40,616 bases of DNA from the NCBI GenBank assembly GCA_028281005.1, contig JANQKS010000104.1:1-40616 (forward strand), written 5' to 3'. Each line of letters opens with the position of its first letter. Position 1 is the stretch's first letter. The notes below the pieces were generated by a model, which had not been told where the DNA came from, made no database searches, and saw only the letters and a program-made list of their open reading frames with translations. Below are positions 23,935 through 31,959 of this stretch, piece by piece. The stretch comes from Pseudomonadales bacterium. GTDB taxonomy: Bacteria > Pseudomonadota > Gammaproteobacteria > Pseudomonadales > Azotimanducaceae. Position numbers and translations under genes: made by a program.

Positions 23935-24801
23935 GTCATCGGCTTAGGCATTTGGGGCCGCGGCATGACAAGCTATGCTGATTTGCAGCGTGTGCTAGAA
24001 CTGGGTGGTCTACCCGCGGACGCGGAGTTTTTAGCGCCGAAACCTGAAGCCATACCGGCGCGGGAACGTCGGCGCGCCGGGCTCATGATCAACCTGGCGG
24101 TGAGCGTTGCGCACCAAGCGTGTGAGCATGCGGGTGTGGACAAAGCGAGTATCCCTTCGGTATTTGTATCGAGCATGGGGGATACGGACATCACCGACTA
24201 CATGTGCCGCAAGCTAACCCAACCTGAGAAGCTGCTGTCGCCCACCAAGTTTCACAACTCGGTACATAACGCACCCTCCGGCTATTGGACCATCAGCGCG
24301 GAAAACCGCGCCCCCAGCACCTTTGTTGGCGGCGACCAATACAGTTTTGGCGCCGGCTTGTTAGAAGCGGTTAGCCAGGTGCAAGCAAGCAATACACCGG
24401 TGTTACTAGTGGCCTATGACATTGCCAATCAGGCACCTTTTGCCGACGTCACACCCATCGGTGAAAGCTTTGCGGCCGCGTTGGTGCTGGCGCCGCCAGA
24501 TGCGCCTGGTGTTGGCAGCGAGTTGTCGGTGAGTGTGCAGCTGCAACCCTTAAGTATTGCCCAGTTGCAAGCTCAAGGGCGCGCCTATAGCAAAGTGTCA
24601 GCACCGGGGTTGGATGAGCTGGCAGCACAAAACCCCATGGCCGGTGGATTGGCGCTGCTGGAACAATTGGTCAACCTACAGCAGACTCAAACGAAAAGCG
24701 CTGAATTGGTGCTGCCGGCTGCGTCCCAGCTGGCGTTGGTGCTCGACCTGCAAGCGGTACAGCGCAATGCAAGTAACCCACAAACGGCACAAGTAAACTA
24801 A
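23896..24801 (+). CDS. Chain-length-factor-like ketosynthase homologue (ApeC-type)
   Basis: About 301 residues of the beta-ketoacyl synthase-like N-terminal type (PF13723-like). The stretch SPTKFHNSVHNAPSGYWTI is typical, and no active-site cysteine is present in the place where condensing enzymes have it. It therefore acts as a non-catalytic partner of the preceding ketosynthase and probably sets polyene length. The start is uncertain: ATG 23896 or ATG 23923, both inside a 9-bp repeat array. The gap to the ketosynthase stop is 13 bases. Confidence 0.82.
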   Translation: MTAKTAKTAMKANVIGLGIWGRGMTSYADLQRVLELGGLPADAEFLAPKPEAIPARERRRAGLMINLAVSVAHQACEHAGVDKASIPSVFVSSMGDTDITDYMCRKLTQPEKLLSPTKFHNSVHNAPSGYWTISAENRAPSTFVGGDQYSFGAGLLEAVSQVQASNTPVLLVAYDIANQAPFADVTPIGESFAAALVLAPPDAPGVGSELSVSVQLQPLSIAQLQAQGRAYSKVSAPGLDELAAQNPMAGGLALLEQLVNLQQTQTKSAELVLPAASQLALVLDLQAVQRNASNPQTAQVN

Positions 24802-24828
24802 CGCGGATTCAGGCGGGTTAAGGCGGTT

Positions 24829-26412
24829 ATGGAAGCGACAGCAACACCCGCAACGCGAGCGGACCAAGTGGATGTCTGTATTCTCGGTGCGGGTATGGCT
24901 GGGTTGACCTTGGCTCGTCAACTTCTGCGTCGAGACCCCAGTTTAAGTATCATCCTACTTGAACACCGACAATTCCCGATGCCTCAAGCGGCACACAAGG
25001 TGGGTGAATCCACGGTTGAAATTGCCGCCCACTATCTGGCGGAGCAGCTCGACCTAAAAGCGCATCTACGCGCGGAGCATTTACCCAAATTTGGTTTACG
25101 CTTGTTTTTGCGCGGTGACGATCCGATAGCCAAAGATCTGGCGCACTATGACGAACTCGGTGTCAGCGAAGTTTTACCCATCCCTACCTTCCAGATTGAC
25201 CGTGGCCGGTTAGAGAATCATTTGGCCACCGAAGTCGTTGGGCAGGGCGCTGAAGTGCGTCATGGGGCTACCGTACGCAAAGTGGACATAGACCCTGGTC
25301 GGCATCAGGTGCACGTGCGTTGCGCAGATCAGCAGAGCACCATACAGGCCCGTTATCTGGTGGATGCCAGCGGCCGGCGCGGCTGGTTGCGCAACCAGTG
25401 TCAATTGGCGCGTAAAGCCCGGCATGCGAATCACGCGGTTTGGTTTCGCACCGATGCTAACTTTGAGCTAGATGCCTGGAGTGACAATGCTGAGTGGCAA
25501 GGCCGCTGTTGCGGCACCGCGCGGCGCTTGAGTACCAACCACTTCACCGGTCCGGGTTATTGGTTGTGGCTTATACCGTTGGCGTCGGATTGCACCAGTG
25601 TTGGGCTGGTCTTTGATCCGGCCATGGTGCCTACCTCTGAGGTGAATCAGCACGACAAGCTGCTGCGATGGCTAAGCCGAGAACACCCGTTGGTAGCGGC
25701 GCAGTTAGTTGGGCATCCGCCCATGGATTTCCATGTGTTGAAGGACTACGCCGTCGGTTGTAAACAAGTGTTTTCCGATCAAAGCTGGATGCTCAGCGGA
25801 GACGCCGGCGTATTTGCGGATCCATTTTATTCTCCGGGCGCAGACTTCATCGCCTTTGCCAACGGTTACATCACCGAACTCATCACCGGCAATGGTGAAG
25901 CCGAGCGTTGGCAGCAGTTTCAGCGCTACTATTTGAGCTTTTTCAGCAACACGCTGTCGCTCTATCGCGGTCAGTACGGGGGCTTTGGCGACCGCAACCT
26001 CATGGTGATGAAAACGCTTTGGGACTACACCTATTATTGGGGACCGTTGTCTCAGCTGTTCTTTAGCGGCCGCTACTTGGATACCGATTTTATGGAAGCT
26101 CAGCAGCCGGCGTTGCTCGAAGCGGCCACCCTAAACTCGGGTATGCAGTCAAAATTTCGTACTTTGGCCACTCGACAACAGCGTGTCGGTGGCCAAGGCC
26201 GATTTTTCAACCACCACAAAATCCCCTTGTTCCACCGCATGAAACAAGCATTGCTGTGCGGCGCTTCGGAAGAGGCGGGCACCCAGCTATGTGATGCCGT
26301 GGAGACATTGCGGTTTTTATCGGCAGATTTACAAACCCTGCTGCAACAGTTAGACGAGGGTGCAGACATGCCGCCGCTCGAAGAGATAGGTCAGTGGTCG
26401 GTGTTTGCGTAG
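24829..26412 (+). CDS. FAD-dependent halogenase-like enzyme 1, aryl polyene
   Basis: A 527-residue flavoprotein of the tryptophan-halogenase-like family. FAD-binding GAGMAG is at 20-25, HKVGES at 56-61, the halogenase motif W-x-W-x-I-P at 245-250 (WLWLIP), and Lys87 in LPKFGLRLFL sits where the catalytic lysine of these enzymes is expected. The long C-terminal region (about 350-527) is helical. It may place bromine or chlorine on the aryl ring; members of this subgroup also include oxidases without halogenation. No flavin reductase gene is nearby. Its 3' end overlaps the convergent exporter gene by 22 bases. Confidence 0.8.
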   Translation: MEATATPATRADQVDVCILGAGMAGLTLARQLLRRDPSLSIILLEHRQFPMPQAAHKVGESTVEIAAHYLAEQLDLKAHLRAEHLPKFGLRLFLRGDDPIAKDLAHYDELGVSEVLPIPTFQIDRGRLENHLATEVVGQGAEVRHGATVRKVDIDPGRHQVHVRCADQQSTIQARYLVDASGRRGWLRNQCQLARKARHANHAVWFRTDANFELDAWSDNAEWQGRCCGTARRLSTNHFTGPGYWLWLIPLASDCTSVGLVFDPAMVPTSEVNQHDKLLRWLSREHPLVAAQLVGHPPMDFHVLKDYAVGCKQVFSDQSWMLSGDAGVFADPFYSPGADFIAFANGYITELITGNGEAERWQQFQRYYLSFFSNTLSLYRGQYGGFGDRNLMVMKTLWDYTYYWGPLSQLFFSGRYLDTDFMEAQQPALLEAATLNSGMQSKFRTLATRQQRVGGQGRFFNHHKIPLFHRMKQALLCGASEEAGTQLCDAVETLRFLSADLQTLLQQLDEGADMPPLEEIGQWSVFA

Positions 26413-28601
26413 CGTCCCCAGCGCGCCAACAAGTATGCCGTTGCCACGCCGATAGAGACCGTGGTGCCAATACCGTGTAGCACGGGAATGCTCGACAGTG
26501 ACAGTATGCCAAACACGATGAGGCTGGACAGCGCACACAGCATCACCGCGCTGGCGGTGGCCTGATTTTCACCGGCGTGGCGCTCACGTGCATAGAACAA
26601 TGCATAGTCGAGGCCCAAACCTGCCACCAGGGTTAGCGCCATGAGATCAAACAGCGACAAACCGCCTTGCCAGAGCGTGCTACCCGCGGCGGCACAAGCG
26701 ACCGCCGCCGTGGTATTGGCCAACAACCAGATGACGCGGCGCGCAGCCATTTGGGAGCTCAAGCCGATGCCAATCAGCACCCCAGCGATGGCCAGCACAC
26801 CAAGCAAATTGCCGCGGTAGTTGGCCACCATTTGCTCGGAAGTGTGTTTTAAATCCACCAACTCTGCCGCTGGAATCTGCGCAGACAGTTCGGTCACGGC
26901 CGCAGGGTCCAACAGTCCGTGTAGGAAAATGAGGCTCACCCAGGCGTGTCCATCTTCAAACAGTAGCGTGTCTACAACGCTGCCAAGTTGAGGATCGTTG
27001 CGTAGCTCTTCTAGTTCCAGCAAATCAGGCGCGTCGCTTTGACTTAACAAAGCTTGTTCGAAAGACTTAAAGGCGGCGGGATTCAGCAAAGAGTTGCTTA
27101 ACGCAGCCGCAAAATGCTCAAGCCCGTTGGTTTGCAAATGTGCCTGGCGACTTTGTTGGGTGCGCAAGCTGGGTAGGATTTGGCTGATGCTCTGTACGCC
27201 GCTCAGCACGCCGCTTTCGAGTAGGGGAGTGAGTGCCAACAGTGTCTGCTCTGTCGCCTCCAGAGCTGCTTGCTGGCTGTCTGCGTGTACGCTCAGCAGG
27301 TAGCGAATATCCGCAACGCCGAGGTCGCGGCGCAAGGCGGCATCACGCTGCAGCAGTTGTGGGTCCACCGGGGTTAAACTCGCCAGGTTGTCGTTAAAGA
27401 TGGGATTGGACGCTAACAAGGCGACGGCAACCGCTAACACCGTAAGGGGTGGCCAAAAGCGCAGCGTTTGTGTGTGTGTGGTAGCTTCCTTCGGCGGTGC
27501 AGAGCTTTGCCAGGTGGGTGTGATCCAGGCTGCCACCAACACCGCCACCACAATCCCGGTAAAGGCAAATACGCCTAACTGCTGCAATCCCGGCGTGCCG
27601 CTGAAAATGAAGGCGCCGTAGGCCAGCAAGGTGGAGGCGATCCCCAACCTGAGCACCTTCCAAATGGTGCGCCGCTCCGACACATTGCCTGGCTCGGCAT
27701 GGGTATAAAGATGCAGCGGGTAATCAATCGCCACACCCATCAACGTGAAGCCAAACGCTAAGGTGATGCCGTGTACTTCACTAAACACCAGCGTCAGGGT
27801 CAGTAGACCCGCCACACCCCCGGCGGCCAGCGGCAAAGCCACGCCGAGCACCCGGTACGCGGAGCGGAAGCGATAGATCATCAGCAGCAACAGTGCGACG
27901 CCGGCGAGCAGGCTGAACAAAGTCGCTTCGTTGCGTACATCGTCCTGTAAATCCACCGCATAAACCGGGCTGCCGAGTAACGCGGCCCCTGGGTAGGGTG
28001 CGAGGATTGATCGAATGTGCCCAATCAACTCGGTCTGTTGGTTTAATTCATATCCGGGGAGCGCAGTTTCCACCAACAGATAGTGGCGATCATCGCGGTT
28101 GAAATTGGGCATCTGTGCGCCTGCGGCAAAACGGCTAATGGCGCTGATGCTCAACAACGCGGGATCCGCTGCGATGAGCGCCAGGGTGTCGTCGTCCGCG
28201 GCAAACATGAGGTCGTCTGTACGTTGTTCCAGAACCGTTTGCCAGCCTTCCGGGCTATTTGGCAGGTCCCCCAGCACCCAGCGGTGCTGCCAAACCACCG
28301 CGGGGATTGCGCTGGGATTTAGGGTTTGCTCCTCAGGCAAAACCCGTCGGATATGCGAGTGGGAACGCAGCGTCGCCGCAAGCTCGGCCACTTGCTCGTT
28401 GCCCACGCCAGGAATCTCAACAAAGATCAGCTGCGCACCGGGCCCTTGGCCCAGGCGTTGAGTCAAGAGCGTTTGAGCAGCGGTAGTCGGCGGCGGTAGA
28501 AATGCGGCAAGGTCGTAACTCATGTTTAGACGTAAACCTGCTGCCACACCGACGAAGCAGGTCAGCACCGCCACCAGGAAGGTGCGCTGGGCTGTGCTCA
28601 T
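26391..28601 (-). CDS. MMPL/RND-type exporter (ApeM-like), aryl polyene
   Basis: A 736-residue inner-membrane transporter of the MMPL/RND superfamily with two halves of six helices. One helix starts each half (about 7-25 and near 360-378), each followed by a periplasmic loop of about 150 residues and a block of five helices; the stretch GFTLMGVAIDYPLH and the second-half LVAGLGLDYALFYARE carry the aspartates expected in the proton path. The ATG overlaps the stop of the LolA-like gene as TGATG. It likely lifts the lipid-linked pigment from the inner membrane toward the outer membrane. Confidence 0.9.
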   Translation of the reverse strand: MSTAQRTFLVAVLTCFVGVAAGLRLNMSYDLAAFLPPPTTAAQTLLTQRLGQGPGAQLIFVEIPGVGNEQVAELAATLRSHSHIRRVLPEEQTLNPSAIPAVVWQHRWVLGDLPNSPEGWQTVLEQRTDDLMFAADDDTLALIAADPALLSISAISRFAAGAQMPNFNRDDRHYLLVETALPGYELNQQTELIGHIRSILAPYPGAALLGSPVYAVDLQDDVRNEATLFSLLAGVALLLLMIYRFRSAYRVLGVALPLAAGGVAGLLTLTLVFSEVHGITLAFGFTLMGVAIDYPLHLYTHAEPGNVSERRTIWKVLRLGIASTLLAYGAFIFSGTPGLQQLGVFAFTGIVVAVLVAAWITPTWQSSAPPKEATTHTQTLRFWPPLTVLAVAVALLASNPIFNDNLASLTPVDPQLLQRDAALRRDLGVADIRYLLSVHADSQQAALEATEQTLLALTPLLESGVLSGVQSISQILPSLRTQQSRQAHLQTNGLEHFAAALSNSLLNPAAFKSFEQALLSQSDAPDLLELEELRNDPQLGSVVDTLLFEDGHAWVSLIFLHGLLDPAAVTELSAQIPAAELVDLKHTSEQMVANYRGNLLGVLAIAGVLIGIGLSSQMAARRVIWLLANTTAAVACAAAGSTLWQGGLSLFDLMALTLVAGLGLDYALFYARERHAGENQATASAVMLCALSSLIVFGILSLSSIPVLHGIGTTVSIGVATAYLLARWGRYANTDH

Positions 28602-29287
28602 CAGGCTTCGGCGCTAACCGGCTGGATGGTTTGCAAACGCACTTCTAAGTAGTGGCTGTATCCGCCTTTACCGTCGTCGCGCTCAGAACGAAACCGCGTT
28701 AACTGCCGGTCTTCACCATGAAACCTAAGGCGTGAGATCTGTTGTTTTAGCGCCGGGCTTAGGGGCACCAGTTGCACCTCCCACCGGTCGCTGTTGCGCA
28801 GCGCGGACACTTCAAAGTGCGCAAACAGAACATCCTGATCGCTCTCTAGCAAAGCTTCCAAAGCCAACAGCACCAGGTGGCTGGCGCGGCTTGGATCCAG
28901 CTGCATACGCCGTGTTACCGAACGTTCACCTGGGGTGTGTCTGTTGCGCACCTGGCGTGTCAGCGATACCGCACCGTCATGTAGCACCCGTCGTTCGGCG
29001 CGAGGATGGGTGACTTGCATCACCAGGCCTTGGGTTGCGGATTTGAGCATGACCCCGGATTGGGTGCTGACACGCTTAAACAAGGGGTTCAACTGAGATT
29101 GCTCGAAGGCCACTTCAACTTCATCGGGGAAAGACAGAGAACCCACCAGCTCTCGAACTTGCGCTTCAGACAGCGGCGATGATGGGTCACTGACAGCGGC
29201 GTTTGTTATCCCCAGGCTGCTGAGCACAACAACGCAAAGCCATTTAAGCGGCAGTACCTTAACTGGCATCCATTTAAATGCGCTCAA
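28601..29287 (-). CDS. LolA-like outer-membrane lipid/lipoprotein carrier (ApeL-like)
   Basis: About 228 residues with an N-terminal signal peptide (cut near NAA-VSDPSS) and a LolA-type beta-rich body, including GSLSFPDEVEVAFEQSQLNPLF and MQVTHPRAERRVLHDG (both abridged). Such periplasmic carriers accompany MMPL exporters in aryl-polyene loci and probably move the lipid-linked product to the outer membrane. The start is either a TTG at 29287, overlapping the acyltransferase stop as TTGA, or an ATG at 29269. Confidence 0.82.
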   Translation of the reverse strand: MSAFKWMPVKVLPLKWLCVVVLSSLGITNAAVSDPSSPLSEAQVRELVGSLSFPDEVEVAFEQSQLNPLFKRVSTQSGVMLKSATQGLVMQVTHPRAERRVLHDGAVSLTRQVRNRHTPGERSVTRRMQLDPSRASHLVLLALEALLESDQDVLFAHFEVSALRNSDRWEVQLVPLSPALKQQISRLRFHGEDRQLTRFRSERDDGKGGYSHYLEVRLQTIQPVSAEA

Positions 29288-30198
29288 CGTTGTCCCCAGA
29301 AATCAAAGAAGTTGAACCAGCCATAGGGTGAAGCACGTACGTGTTTTTCCAGGCGCGCCACGTAATCTGCCACCAGCTCGCTGATAGCCGCCTCACGATT
29401 GCGGCGAGGTAGCTCCGTGCGCATGCTGATCACTTCGCAATGTACCTCGTAGCCTTTGGCTGTCAGCCGGCAAAACGCACCGATGATGGGTGCGTGAAAC
29501 ACGTTGGCGATGATGTAAGGTCCGCTGGGAAAAAGCGCGGGACTGTTTAGGAAGCTTTGCGCAACGGTCCGGTCTCCGTGGCGGTGGCGATCGGCCAAAA
29601 AACCCACCCAGTCACCGCCGCGTAAAGCATCACCGATACTCAGACCCAAGGCGACGGAGTCTTGCCCCGCGTCGATGATGAGCGCGGCAAGCTGCGGTTC
29701 TACTTCCGCCATGATCTGCATGAAACGTTCGTTTAGCGCGCGGTCCAGCACAATGCGCAGCTGAATGCCGCCAACTTCGGGTCCTAACACCCGCGCCGCT
29801 TCGAACGAACCGAAATGTGCCGCCAGGAAAATGCCGGGCCGCCCCTCGTCCAACAGCGTATACAGTTTGGGGTCGATGACAAACTCCACCGGGATGCGGT
29901 GGGTCTGGTTGGCCAGGAAATAGAAGCGGTCGGCGGTCACTTTGGCAAACTGATGGAAGTGTCGAATCACTTCCGTCAGCTTGGCCGGGCGTTCGAATAC
30001 ACGTCCAAGGTAGGCGTAGGACGCCTCACGCTCGGGCCTGCGAACCGCCACGAAATAGACGCATACCGGCCATAACAGGGCGTGTAGAAAACCACGCCCC
30101 AGGTGTTGCGCCACCCACAGCAGGAAACGCAAACCACTATTGCTGCCGGCTTCCGGTCGTTGTTGCCACTGGGTTGTCTGATCGGACATGCGGTTCAC
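29284..30198 (-). CDS. LpxL/HtrB-like acyltransferase, aryl polyene
   Basis: A 304-residue member of the lauroyl/myristoyl acyltransferase family. The catalytic box AAHFGSFE (His128 and Glu133, H-x4-E) is present, with an N-terminal hydrophobic segment (about 38-51) anchoring it to the inner membrane. In aryl-polyene clusters such enzymes are thought to acylate the pigment head or its lipid acceptor. The start is a GTG overlapping the ligase stop as GTGA; ATG 30189 is an alternative. Confidence 0.86.
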   Translation of the reverse strand: MNRMSDQTTQWQQRPEAGSNSGLRFLLWVAQHLGRGFLHALLWPVCVYFVAVRRPEREASYAYLGRVFERPAKLTEVIRHFHQFAKVTADRFYFLANQTHRIPVEFVIDPKLYTLLDEGRPGIFLAAHFGSFEAARVLGPEVGGIQLRIVLDRALNERFMQIMAEVEPQLAALIIDAGQDSVALGLSIGDALRGGDWVGFLADRHRHGDRTVAQSFLNSPALFPSGPYIIANVFHAPIIGAFCRLTAKGYEVHCEVISMRTELPRRNREAAISELVADYVARLEKHVRASPYGWFNFFDFWGQR

Positions 30199-31505
30199 GC
30201 GCTGTGTATTAGCTCGCTGAGTTCTGCATGTTTAAGTTTACTGGTATTGTCGCGCGGCAGATGTGCTACAAAACGAATGGGCCGCGGTAAAAAAGCAGTG
30301 TCAATTTGCTGCGCCAAGGCTTTGCGTAACGTGCTGCTGTCGAGCTCTGGGGCCACGACCAAGGCGGCAAGACGCCCGGTGGCGTCGATGCCATATTGGC
30401 TGGGATCATACACTACGCCGTCGTCTACGCCATCCACGGCCAGCAGGATGTTGTTCAGGTGGGCCAAAGATTCACGCTTGCCGCCGATTTTAATGATGTC
30501 GGTATGTCGCCCTTCAAGTTCGTACAAATCAGGCGCGGTTTGGCTGAAGTGATCAGCCAAGGTGACCGCGGCGGGTAGCGCTGCATGATTGACGGTGAGT
30601 GAGCTCCCCTCAATACACAACTCAAAACAATCGAAAAAACGCCACGCGGTCTTGCGACTTGGATACCGAAAAGCCAGCGATCCCACTTCGCTGCAACCAT
30701 AGATTTCGAAGAGCTGGGCATCGAACATGGACTCAATCTGTTGGGTCAGGGTGTCGTCGAGTGGCGCGGTGGCCGACATTACCGTGTCCACATTTGCGGG
30801 TGGCTGGGTGAGTTTGCGCAGCGCGCGCAAGTGTACCGGCGTGGAAATCAGCACACTGCTGTGCTGAAACTCCGTCAATGCGGTAGCGACGTCCTGGGGA
30901 TAAAAATCCGCGCCGCAGTGTAAGGTCAGTGGTGCGATGGTGGGCAACAACATGGCCCACTCCAATCCGTACATGTGCCAGGACGGCACCGTTGCTACCA
31001 GGCCGCGGGATTGCTCCGCAGGGCCAGGTAAATAACGCTGATGCACCCTGCGCCACGTATCCAACATGCGCCAACTTTTACTGTGCACCTGGGGTTCCCC
31101 GGTGCTGCCGGACGTGAACACCAGTGCCGCGGTGTGCGCGCCTGGGCATGAGGCGCTGGACGCTTCGCCGTTTGCGCCGGCCTCGATGTCGATACAGGCG
31201 TCAATCCCGGCACCTGGTTGATCGCTGATGACAACGCAGTCCGGGTATCGTTGTTTTAGTGCTTGGCTGGCCTGTGCTTCGCGGCGCGCGGGCAGCAGGT
31301 TAGTTTGTTGGCGCAGCAGAGCAGCAAAAAAACTGACCGTAAAGGTATAGCGGTCCTGGCACAGATTCGTGACATAGCTGGCGTTCGGTAGGATTTGAGC
31401 GACGCAGGCGATGTCGGCGCAAAACCGAGCCACGCGAATGTCACGACCGCCAACTCGGGTGATGACCTCGTCAGCCGCCCGCGCGACCAGCGGTATGCTA
31501 CTCAT
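30195..31505 (-). CDS. Aryl/acyl adenylate-forming ligase (ApeH/XanA2-like)
   Basis: A 436-residue ANL-family enzyme. ATP-binding TSGSTGEP lies at 131-138, FEIYGCSEVGS near 266-276, the hinge GRHTDIIKIGGK near 331-342, and a C-terminal catalytic lysine in NTSKLKH near 422. Relatives activate hydroxybenzoate with ATP and load it onto an ACP. The ACP gene directly precedes it (ATGA overlap), and the chorismatase at 33291 can supply hydroxybenzoate, so this assignment is well supported by context. Confidence 0.88.
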   Translation of the reverse strand: MSSIPLVARAADEVITRVGGRDIRVARFCADIACVAQILPNASYVTNLCQDRYTFTVSFFAALLRQQTNLLPARREAQASQALKQRYPDCVVISDQPGAGIDACIDIEAGANGEASSASCPGAHTAALVFTSGSTGEPQVHSKSWRMLDTWRRVHQRYLPGPAEQSRGLVATVPSWHMYGLEWAMLLPTIAPLTLHCGADFYPQDVATALTEFQHSSVLISTPVHLRALRKLTQPPANVDTVMSATAPLDDTLTQQIESMFDAQLFEIYGCSEVGSLAFRYPSRKTAWRFFDCFELCIEGSSLTVNHAALPAAVTLADHFSQTAPDLYELEGRHTDIIKIGGKRESLAHLNNILLAVDGVDDGVVYDPSQYGIDATGRLAALVVAPELDSSTLRKALAQQIDTAFLPRPIRFVAHLPRDNTSKLKHAELSELIHSA

Positions 31506-31786
31506 GACGCCGTTTGGCGTGCTTGAGTCTCCTGTGTGACGTGAGCGGTAAGGTTTGCCAAGGTGGCAAAAATTTCTTTGGTGGCTTCGTCTTCCGCGGA
31601 AATATGCACGTCATATTGCTCGGCGATGGCCACCGCAATTTCCAGCGCGTCGATGGAATCTAAGCCCAGACCGGTGTCATCAAACATGATGGCCGCAGGT
31701 TCGATTTCTTCTGCCGCAACATCGTCGATGTTGAGGATATCGATGATGAGTTTGGCCATTTCATGTTGTTCTGGAGTTTGTGCCAT
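31502..31786 (-). CDS. Acyl carrier protein, aryl polyene operon 2
   Basis: A 94-residue ACP with attachment Ser44 in LGLDSIDALE and acidic helices. ATG 31786 is preferred over an upstream TTG. It starts the five-gene leftward operon and overlaps the ligase start, so it is the likely recipient of the activated aryl starter. It is longer than the operon 1 ACP by a Thr/Gln-rich C-terminal tail. Confidence 0.92.
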   Translation of the reverse strand: MAQTPEQHEMAKLIIDILNIDDVAAEEIEPAAIMFDDTGLGLDSIDALEIAVAIAEQYDVHISAEDEATKEIFATLANLTAHVTQETQARQTAS

Positions 31787-31896
31787 ATCGCTTGGGCCGT
31801 GCAAAATCAGCGGTTATTGTCATGGATGGCCATTTCCTTTTCAATGTGCGAGCGGGAGACGGGGAGGCACCGAGTCTCGCAAAACGTAGGGTGTAT

Positions 31897-31959
31897 GGCG
31901 TTAGTGACGGCAGTGGCGTAAGTGAGGTAAGTGAGGTAAGTGGCGTAAGTGAAGTATGC
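31897..31959 (+). repeat. Imperfect 9-bp tandem array across a start codon
   Basis: Seven 9-base units, of which four (31915-31950) are GGCGTAAGT, GAGGTAAGT, GAGGTAAGT, GGCGTAAGT; the last degenerate unit holds the ATG (31956) of the second halogenase-like gene. The units contain the only Shine-Dalgarno-like bases (GAGGT) before this start. It is too short, and without spacers, to be a CRISPR array. Confidence 0.85.

Noticed and set aside
31897-31959. 9-bp array as a CRISPR
   Set aside because: Units are contiguous, only 9 bases, with no spacers or cas genes.
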